Source: Actinomycetes bacterium (GTDB lineage: Bacteria; Actinomycetota; Acidimicrobiia; Acidimicrobiales; RAAP-2). From it: DNA of 48,166 nucleotides. The position numbers and the translations under genes are program-made. Positions 42,924-48,166 of this stretch are shown here, piece by piece. How positions within the stretch are numbered: the first letter of the stretch is position 1; the number at the start of each line of letters is the position of its first letter. The stretch spans positions 1 through 48,166 of the forward strand of contig JAJYAC010000008.1 in NCBI GenBank assembly GCA_021779735.1, given 5' to 3'. A model generated the notes under the pieces. The model ran no database searches. It was not told the DNA's origin and was given only the letters and a program-made list of their open reading frames with translations.

Positions 42924-43855
42924 TAGAGCTCCGACTCGAAGTTGCCCTCGAGACGACCAAAGATCGTCACCGACGTCAAGAAAATGACGGCCATGATGCC
43001 CAGCAGGGCCGCGTTGAGGTAGAAGTACGTCGACATGGGCCACGTCGGCAAGATGTGCAAGGTGGCGCCCGTCGTCGTCGACTTGACGGTCGTGGCCACG
43101 TAGAAAATCCGCTGGAAGGTCAGGATGATGAGCGTCACGGGGTTGAGAAAGTAGACGTTGGCGAGGCCGTGGTTGTGCAGCGTGGCGGCAATGGAGTTCT
43201 CGTAGGAGTAGACGACGGGCGAGACCCAGAACCACAGTTGCAGCACCACCTCCATGAGGTGGCGCACGTCGCGCAGGTACACCGTTATCGCCGACATCAG
43301 GATGGAGATCGACGCCGTCAACAGGTAGAGCGCCAGGAACGAGATCGGCAGGATCCACAGGTAGCCCCACGCCGGCGCGTGCCCGATTACCGCAAGAAAG
43401 AGCCCGAGAACGGTGAGCTGGATGGCGAAGTAGATGACGGAGGCGCCCACGTTCGATAGCGCCAGGATCTCACGTGGAAAGGAGACTTTCTTGACCAGCC
43501 CCGCGCGATCGACGATGACTCCCGTGGAGGAACTCACGGCCGACTGGAACATGTTCCAGACGATGAGACCCGAAAAGAGGTACACGACGAAGTTGGGGAT
43601 CCCGTTCATCAAGAACTTCGAGAAAACGAGAAAGTAGATTCCCAACGTCAGGGCCGGTGAGAGCATTGACCACAAGAGACCGAGGGCCGAGCCCTTGTAC
43701 TTGATACGAATGTCCGAAAAGATCAGGCTCGTGAGCAGTTCACGCCGAGAGACCAGGTTGGCCAGGCGTACGCGCAGGGGGTCGCGCGCGCTGACCACGC
43801 GAACGGGTGCGTTCTCGAGGTGACGGCGCTCAACTCCCGCCGCGGGCTCTGACAC
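42923..43855 (-). CDS. Polysaccharide ABC exporter permease (Wzm type)
   Basis: 310 residues, about six membrane segments. IKYKGSALGLLWSMLSPALT and the central FPREILALSNVGASVIYF are typical of TagG/Wzm/RfbA permeases. With the ATPase it would export an undecaprenyl-linked glycan. No glycosyltransferase genes are adjacent, so the glycan is made elsewhere. GTG overlaps the clpP stop (TAGTG). Confidence 0.9.
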   Translation of the reverse strand: MSEPAAGVERRHLENAPVRVVSARDPLRVRLANLVSRRELLTSLIFSDIRIKYKGSALGLLWSMLSPALTLGIYFLVFSKFLMNGIPNFVVYLFSGLIVWNMFQSAVSSSTGVIVDRAGLVKKVSFPREILALSNVGASVIYFAIQLTVLGLFLAVIGHAPAWGYLWILPISFLALYLLTASISILMSAITVYLRDVRHLMEVVLQLWFWVSPVVYSYENSIAATLHNHGLANVYFLNPVTLIILTFQRIFYVATTVKSTTTGATLHILPTWPMSTYFYLNAALLGIMAVIFLTSVTIFGRLEGNFESEL

Positions 43856-44433
43856 TAGGCCCCTTGACGAATGGCCGACCGATCGATGACCGCGTCGATG
43901 AAGCCGTACTCGAGTGCCTCATCGGCGGTGAACCAGCGGTCGCGATCCGAGTCAGCCTCGATGCGCTCCAGCGGCTGACCGGTGTGAAAGGCGATGCGCT
44001 CGGCGAGCATCTTCTTCATGTAGACGATCTGCTCGGCCTGGATCGCGATGTCGGAGGCCTGGCCCTGCATGCCACCGGCCGAGGGTTGGTGCATGAGAAT
44101 GCGACTGTGGGGCAGGGAGAAGCGCTTGCCGGGAGCGCCGGCGCACAGCAGGAACTGGCCCATCGAGGCCGCCATCCCGACGCAGATCGTGCGAATGTCG
44201 CACCTCACGTACTGCATCGTGTCGTAGATGGCCAGACCGTCAGTCACTGATCCACCGGGCGAGTTGATGTAGAGGCTGATGTCCCTGTCGGAGTCCTCGG
44301 CCTCAAGGAGCAACAACTCCGCGCAGATGCGATTGGCGGCGTTCTGGTCAACCTGGGATCCGAGAAAGACGATGCGTTCGCGTAAGAGACGCTGATTGAG
44401 GTCGTTTGCGCCGAAGGAGTCACTGTTTGCCAT
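43855..44433 (-). CDS. clpP: ATP-dependent Clp protease proteolytic subunit
   Basis: 192 residues. Catalytic triad S90 (GMAASMG), H115 (ILMHQP) and D165; [18 protein letters not shown] and [15 protein letters not shown] are family motifs. Serine protease barrel working with ClpX/ClpC. No second clpP, tig or clpX is adjacent; the gene is instead joined to the glycan exporter. Leaderless -10 six bases upstream of the ATG. Confidence 0.96.
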   Translation of the reverse strand: MANSDSFGANDLNQRLLRERIVFLGSQVDQNAANRICAELLLLEAEDSDRDISLYINSPGGSVTDGLAIYDTMQYVRCDIRTICVGMAASMGQFLLCAGAPGKRFSLPHSRILMHQPSAGGMQGQASDIAIQAEQIVYMKKMLAERIAFHTGQPLERIEADSDRDRWFTADEALEYGFIDAVIDRSAIRQGA

Positions 44434-44445
44434 GAAGTCAATCTA
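44434..44445 (-). promoter_or_regulatory. Leaderless -10 element of clpP
   Basis: On the minus strand TAGATT (complement of 44440-44445), six bases, ATG. Confidence 0.65.
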
Positions 44446-44476
44446 GTGCCGGGCCCCGCGCGCTCTCCGCGCTGTC

Positions 44477-44482
44477 TAGAGT
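44477..44482 (+). promoter_or_regulatory. -10 element of tRNA-Leu
   Basis: TAGAGT, nine bases before the mature tRNA, the same distance as for tRNA-Gly. Confidence 0.45.
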
Positions 44483-44491
44483 GGTGGTCTC

Positions 44492-44571
44492 GCGGGCGTG
44501 GCGGAATTGGCAGACGCGCTGGTTTTAGGTACCAGTTCTTCGGAGTGTGGGTTCGAGTCCCTCCGCCCGCA
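44492..44571 (+). tRNA. tRNA-Leu (UAG anticodon)
   Basis: 80 bases to the discriminator, CCA not encoded. Acceptor GCGGGCG/CGCCCGC; anticodon stem CTGGT/ACCAG around loop TTTAGGT, anticodon TAG at 44526-44528; a short class II variable arm capped by TTCG; T loop TTCGAGT with one mismatch in the T stem. Confidence 0.95.
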
Positions 44572-44591
44572 CACGTGACGTGCTCGTCTGC

Positions 44592-44683
44592 TACGATGGA
44601 TTGACCGATTCGCCGCAATCCGCGGTGGAGACCGATTCGACCGTGACATTTCGAGTTGGTTTCACCAACTCATAGGAGTCACA
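44592..44683 (+). promoter_or_regulatory. Promoter and structured 5' leader of the DEAD-box/cold-shock gene
   Basis: TACGAT at 44592-44597 would give a leader of about 80 bases. It holds the direct repeat GACCGATTCG (44603-44612 and 44630-44639), a small CCGC/GCGG stem between them (44613-44616, 44622-44625), and a perfect seven-base-pair hairpin GAGTTGG/CCAACTC (44653-44659, 44665-44671) ending two bases before AGGAG. Such structure next to the ribosome site suggests temperature or protein control of translation. Confidence 0.5.
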
Positions 44684-46309
44684 GTGTCCGTATCCTTCGC
44701 CGATCTCGGCGTCCCGTCCCCCCTCGTCTCGCGCCTAAAAGCTCGTGGCATCACCGAGGCCTTTCCCATCCAAGAGGCGGCCCTACCCGACGCACTCGCC
44801 GGTCGTGACGTCGTCGGCAAGGCCGCGACGGGTTCGGGCAAGACGCTCGCGTTCGGCCTGCCCCTGCTGGCGCGCCTGGTTAAGGCGCGCCCCCGCCAGC
44901 CCCTCGCGCTGGTCCTCGTGCCCACGCGCGAGCTCGCCGCTCAGGTGCAAAAGGAGCTCGGTGGTCTGACCGAAGATCGCGGCCGACGCATCATCTCGAT
45001 TTACGGTGGTACCTCGTACAACACCACGCGCAAAGCGCTCAACGCGGGTGTCGACGTCGTCGTCGCGTGTCCCGGTCGACTCGAGGATCTGCTCGAGCAA
45101 CGCGCCCTCGATCTTTCGGCCGTCACCACGGTGGTTGTCGACGAGGCTGACCGCATGGCGGACATGGGATTCTTGCCGGCCGTGCGACGTATCGTGGGCC
45201 AGACCGCGACCGAGCGCCACGTGATGCTCTTCTCGGCCACGATGGGACCCGACGTTTCTTCGCTCGTGCGTGAATTCACCCGCGACGCCGCCATCCACGA
45301 CGTCGTCGGTGAAGAGGCGCCGAGTGACGTGGACCACTTCTTCTGGCGCGTGCCTCGCGACCAGCGTCCCCAGTTCGCGGCCGACATCATCCACCAGTAC
45401 GAGCGAGCGATCATCTTCACTCGCACCAAGCACGGCGCCGACCGACTCGCTCGCCAGTTGGGTGAGCGGGGAATCTCCGCCGCCGCCCTTCACGGAGATC
45501 GCTCCCAGGCCCAGCGCGAGCGCGCTCTTCGCGCCATGAAGAACGGCGAGGTGCAGGTGCTCGTCGCCACGGACGTCGCCGCGCGTGGCATCCACATCGA
45601 GGCGCTGCCCGTCGTCGTGCACTACGACCCGCCCACGCAAACCACGGACTACTTGCACCGCTCGGGTCGCACGGGTCGCGCCGGGGCGACTGGCGTCGTG
45701 ATCTCCCTCGTCGGTGAGGACGTCACCAGTCAGGTCAAGCGCCTCCAGCGCACGCTCGGACTTCCCCTGTCTCTCGAGGCTCCCGCGGACGCCCCCGCGA
45801 TGCGCCTCGGCGCCGTCGACGACGCCGAAGCCACGCAACGTCTCGACGGCACGAGTGCCAAGCCCGCACGCGCGACGCGTCCGGCGCGCGAGGGCGCGCG
45901 CGAGGCGTACGTGGCGCGTGAGCGAACCACTAGCCCGCGAGAGTTCCGCGCTCAACGCAACGACACGCCGCGCGAGTCGCGAGAGCCGCGCGAGCGTTCA
46001 CCGCGCCACGACCGTGCCGCCGCCGAGCGTCCCGCTCGACGTGAGTCTTTTCGCGCCACGAGCGCGCCTTCACGCGCCGGCGCCAACCAGGCCGTGGTGA
46101 GCTTCTTCAACGACTCGAAGGGGTTCGGCTTCGCCACCGACGAGCGCGGGGACGACCTGTTCATTCACTTCAGCAACATCGTGGGCGACGGATTCAAGTC
46201 CCTCAGCCAGGGCCAGCGCATCACGTTTGAAGAGGCCACCGGCCCCAAGGGCCGCGAGGCTCGCAACGTGCGTGTCGTGGGCGCGGGCGCCTCACGTCGG
46301 CGCCCCTAA
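44684..46309 (+). CDS. DEAD-box RNA helicase with C-terminal cold-shock domain
   Basis: 541 residues. Helicase core about 1-365: Q motif FPIQEAAL, motif I ATGSGKT, Ia PTRELA, II VVDEADRM, III SAT, V ATDVAARGIH, VI HRSGRTGRAG. A low-complexity Arg/Glu/Ala region follows (about 385-468, RGG/SR-like), then a cold-shock domain (about 470-533) with RNP1-like KGFGFAT and RNP2-like DLFIHFS. It should unwind and bind structured RNA, for example in ribosome assembly or cold adaptation. GTG after AGGAG. Confidence 0.93.
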   Translation: MSVSFADLGVPSPLVSRLKARGITEAFPIQEAALPDALAGRDVVGKAATGSGKTLAFGLPLLARLVKARPRQPLALVLVPTRELAAQVQKELGGLTEDRGRRIISIYGGTSYNTTRKALNAGVDVVVACPGRLEDLLEQRALDLSAVTTVVVDEADRMADMGFLPAVRRIVGQTATERHVMLFSATMGPDVSSLVREFTRDAAIHDVVGEEAPSDVDHFFWRVPRDQRPQFAADIIHQYERAIIFTRTKHGADRLARQLGERGISAAALHGDRSQAQRERALRAMKNGEVQVLVATDVAARGIHIEALPVVVHYDPPTQTTDYLHRSGRTGRAGATGVVISLVGEDVTSQVKRLQRTLGLPLSLEAPADAPAMRLGAVDDAEATQRLDGTSAKPARATRPAREGAREAYVARERTTSPREFRAQRNDTPRESREPRERSPRHDRAAAERPARRESFRATSAPSRAGANQAVVSFFNDSKGFGFATDERGDDLFIHFSNIVGDGFKSLSQGQRITFEEATGPKGREARNVRVVGAGASRRRP

Positions 46310-46318
46310 GGAGACACC

Positions 46319-46690
46319 GTGACCGAGAAGCCACTCGTTGAACCCCACCTTGGCGAACCGCCGGCAGACCTCGTCATTGAGGACCTCATCGTAGGCGAAG
46401 GCGCGACAGCCTCGGCAGGCTCGACCGTCATCGTTCACTACGTCGGCATCGCCGCATCTAGCGGCGAGGAGTTCGACGCGTCCTGGAACCGGGGCGAGAC
46501 TTTCTCGTTTCCCCTGGGCGCGGGCTACGTCATCGCCGGCTGGGACCGCGGCGTCGCGGGTATGCGAGTGGGCGGACGGCGACGACTCGTCATACCGGCC
46601 CACCTGGGTTACGGAGATCGAGGGGCCGGCGGCGTGATCGCCCCAGGCGAGACGTTGATCTTCATCGTCGACCTCGTCGACATTCGCTAG
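46319..46690 (+). CDS. FKBP-type peptidyl-prolyl isomerase
   Basis: 123 residues, single FKBP domain: VIVHYVGIAASSGEEFDASW, FPLGAGYVIAGWDRGVAGMRVGGRRRLVIPAHLGYG and ETLIFIVDLVDI hold the usual aromatic pocket. No signal peptide, so cytosolic. GTG follows AAGGAG, nine bases after the helicase stop; probably cotranscribed. Stop overlaps the convergent LON gene. Confidence 0.93.
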   Translation: MTEKPLVEPHLGEPPADLVIEDLIVGEGATASAGSTVIVHYVGIAASSGEEFDASWNRGETFSFPLGAGYVIAGWDRGVAGMRVGGRRRLVIPAHLGYGDRGAGGVIAPGETLIFIVDLVDIR

Positions 46691-47322
46691 GAGCGAAAAT
46701 GCGTCGAGTCATCTAGCGCCAAAAGGCGCTGGTAGTCGCCGTATCGTTCGCAGCACACTTCAGCCAACATACGTAGGCGATCATTGACGTTCGCCAGGCT
46801 CATCATGGCGAATTGGTCCAGTACCGACATCGGGGTCAGCGCGCACAACTGCCACGATCGCACGAGTGGGTCGGCGTCCATGTCACAGTCGCGCCGCAAA
46901 CAGACGTCGGTGTGCACCTCGCTCTGGAGAGTGCGCAGTGAGCGCACGGCGGACTCCGCGTAGGCCAGGAGGGCCCGGTCGACTTCGCCCTCACCAGCGC
47001 GCTCGCGCACCGTGGCACGCGGGTAGGGCGCATCAGACAGCCAGTTCGACACTTCCACGCATCCCGTACCTTCGACCATCAAGAGGGTCTGGCCGTTGGC
47101 GACCTGTCGTGAGTCAAGTATCTGGACGAGCGTGCCCACGGAGGTTCGCTCGTCGCCCCCACCCACTTCGCAGCCCCGTGTAATGAGACACGTAGCGAAC
47201 ACGTCGTCGGTGAGGTCGTTGAGCATGACCTGGTAACGCTCTTCGAAGACGCACAGACCGACGATCTGATGAGGAAAGACGACCATGCCCAGTGGGAACA
47301 TCGGTAGGTCCGTCGTCGTCAC
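46687..47322 (-). CDS. LON substrate-binding-domain protein
   Basis: 211 residues. N-terminal LPMFPLGMVVFPHQIVGLCVFEERY is the start of the Lon N-terminal (PUA-like) domain; no AAA+ or protease part follows. Stand-alone proteins of this kind are common in actinobacteria and their role is not established; cysteines are unusually many (about eight). Leaderless start. Confidence 0.85.
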   Translation of the reverse strand: MTTTDLPMFPLGMVVFPHQIVGLCVFEERYQVMLNDLTDDVFATCLITRGCEVGGGDERTSVGTLVQILDSRQVANGQTLLMVEGTGCVEVSNWLSDAPYPRATVRERAGEGEVDRALLAYAESAVRSLRTLQSEVHTDVCLRRDCDMDADPLVRSWQLCALTPMSVLDQFAMMSLANVNDRLRMLAEVCCERYGDYQRLLALDDSTHFRS

Positions 47323-47334
47323 GCCGCCAGCCTA
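47323..47334 (-). promoter_or_regulatory. Leaderless -10 element of the LON-domain gene
   Basis: On the minus strand TAGGCT (complement of 47329-47334), six bases, then GTG at 47320-47322. Confidence 0.6.
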
Positions 47335-47344
47335 CGGGTAGACG

Positions 47345-47938
47345 CTAGAAGCGACGCGGCTCGCGCTCGAGTTCTGCCACGAGAGCGTGCAGTGCTCGCG
47401 CACGGTGCGAGAGTGTGTTCTTCTCGTGCGGGTCGAGCTCAGCGAGGGTGCGACCCGGCGTGTCGTCGGGTGCGAAGACGGGGTCGTAGCCAAAGCCATT
47501 CGTGCCTCGAGGCTCTCGGGTGATCTCGCCCTCCAGAACACCTTCGACCGTCACCTCGAGCCCGTCGGGTGTCGCGAGGGCGATGACCGTGCGAAAGTAC
47601 GCACGCCGACTGCTCGCCGCGGACATCTCGTCGAGGAGCTTCTCCACGTTGTCGGCGTACGTCGCGTTCTCGCCCGCGTAGCGTGCGCTGTAGACGCCCG
47701 GGCGACCGCCGAGTGCCTCGACAAAGAGGCCCGTGTCGTCGCCGACGGCCACGCCACCCGTCGCCCGAGCGAGCGCGCGGGCCTTTAAGAGCGCGTTGCC
47801 CTCAAGCGTGTCCTGGGTCTCTTCGACGTCGCCCACGTGGTCGGGGCGTGCGAGAACGCGCACCCCGAGTCCCTCGAGCACGCTCGACATCTCTTCGGCC
47901 TTGTGGGGGTTGGCGGTGGCGAGGACGAAGGTCCTCAT
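47345..47938 (-). CDS. rdgB: RdgB/HAM1 non-canonical purine NTP pyrophosphatase
   Basis: 197 residues. N-terminal [13 protein letters not shown], metal/active region [37 protein letters not shown] and C-terminal LSHRARAL. Removes ITP, dITP and XTP from nucleotide pools. ATG overlaps the rph stop (ATGA), the usual rph-rdgB pairing. Confidence 0.95.
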   Translation of the reverse strand: MRTFVLATANPHKAEEMSSVLEGLGVRVLARPDHVGDVEETQDTLEGNALLKARALARATGGVAVGDDTGLFVEALGGRPGVYSARYAGENATYADNVEKLLDEMSAASSRRAYFRTVIALATPDGLEVTVEGVLEGEITREPRGTNGFGYDPVFAPDDTPGRTLAELDPHEKNTLSHRARALHALVAELEREPRRF

Positions 47939-48166
47939 CGCGCTCGCGGCGCCGGCGGTGTAGCCAACACCTCGCGTTGTAGCGCGTGGATGGCGCCAAT
48001 GCCGCCGCTGGCGAGATCGAGCAACTCGTCGAGTTCGCTTCGTGAGAACGCCACGTTTTCCGCCGTTCCCTGAACCTCGACGAAGCGCCCGTCGCCAGTC
48101 ATGACGACGTTCATGTCGGTGTCGGCGCGCGAGTCCTCCTCGTAGGGCAGGTCGAGCATGGCGACG
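47935..48166 (-). CDS. rph: Ribonuclease PH, C-terminal part (runs off the right edge)
   Basis: About 76 residues of the C-terminal end. [31 protein letters not shown] and [14 protein letters not shown] are strongly conserved in RNase PH, including the aspartates of the phosphorolytic site. Trims tRNA 3' ends. The start lies beyond the window. Confidence 0.93.
   Translation of the reverse strand, partial: VAMLDLPYEEDSRADTDMNVVMTGDGRFVEVQGTAENVAFSRSELDELLDLASGGIGAIHALQREVLATPPAPRAR

Overview
The window is an ordinary-looking, very compact, GC-rich actinobacterial chromosome segment. It has a DivIVA/SepF/YggT division block next to a dcw cluster without ftsA, a bacterial proteasome activator (Bpa), a meso-DAP type MurE, DUF3040 and oligoribonuclease. 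I infer a member of the Actinobacteria, most likely class Acidimicrobiia; this placement is inference, not proof. No phage, IS, CRISPR or plasmid gene is visible. There is no gene-free stretch over 300 bases; the longest gaps are about 100-155 bases.

Layout. 1-4.5 kb: 5' part of dnaE and bpa (minus), then an Rrf2 regulator and a group 2 sigma factor (plus). 3.5-21.3 kb: one long minus-strand block. It reads, in transcription order, mraZ-rsmH-ftsL-ftsI-murE-mraY-ftsW-murG-murC-murB-ftsQ-ftsZ-yggS-sepF-yggT-divIVA, then a histone-H1-like/DksA zinc-finger fusion, lspA and an rluD-type pseudouridine synthase. murD and murF, normally inside such a cluster, are absent. 21.4-25.7 kb (minus): lipoate-ligase-like protein with an HNH nuclease, a small conserved protein, a ROK kinase, DUF3040 and a DHA2 drug exporter. 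25.8-31.6 kb: nhaA with a nitronate monooxygenase-like protein, msrA divergent from a Fur-family regulator, an ABC exporter pair and a nitroreductase. 31.6-35.5 kb (minus): an amino-acid-type ABC importer whose last gene overlaps a class III CoA-transferase. 35.5-41.8 kb: HSL-type esterase, tRNA-Gly(GCC), dut, orn, an acyl-CoA synthetase, an aldo/keto reductase, a 1-Cys peroxiredoxin and a HAD phosphatase. 41.8-48.2 kb: polysaccharide exporter wzt/wzm overlapping clpP, tRNA-Leu(UAG), a DEAD-box helicase with a C-terminal cold-shock domain, an FKBP, a LON-domain protein, rdgB and the 3' part of rph.

Gene expression style. At least eleven genes have a TAN3T hexamer placed exactly six bases before the start codon with no Shine-Dalgarno sequence, the signature of leaderless transcripts; other genes have a clear Shine-Dalgarno. 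Inside operons, genes are joined by start/stop overlaps, and GTGA overlaps far outnumber ATGA.

Most genes are housekeeping. The points most worth a second look are the leaderless promoter set, the missing murD/murF together with a MurG lacking the usual HEQN motif, the H1-like/DksA fusion, the helicase/cold-shock fusion with its structured leader, a sigma factor with an altered -35 recognition helix, and the importer/CoA-transferase operon.
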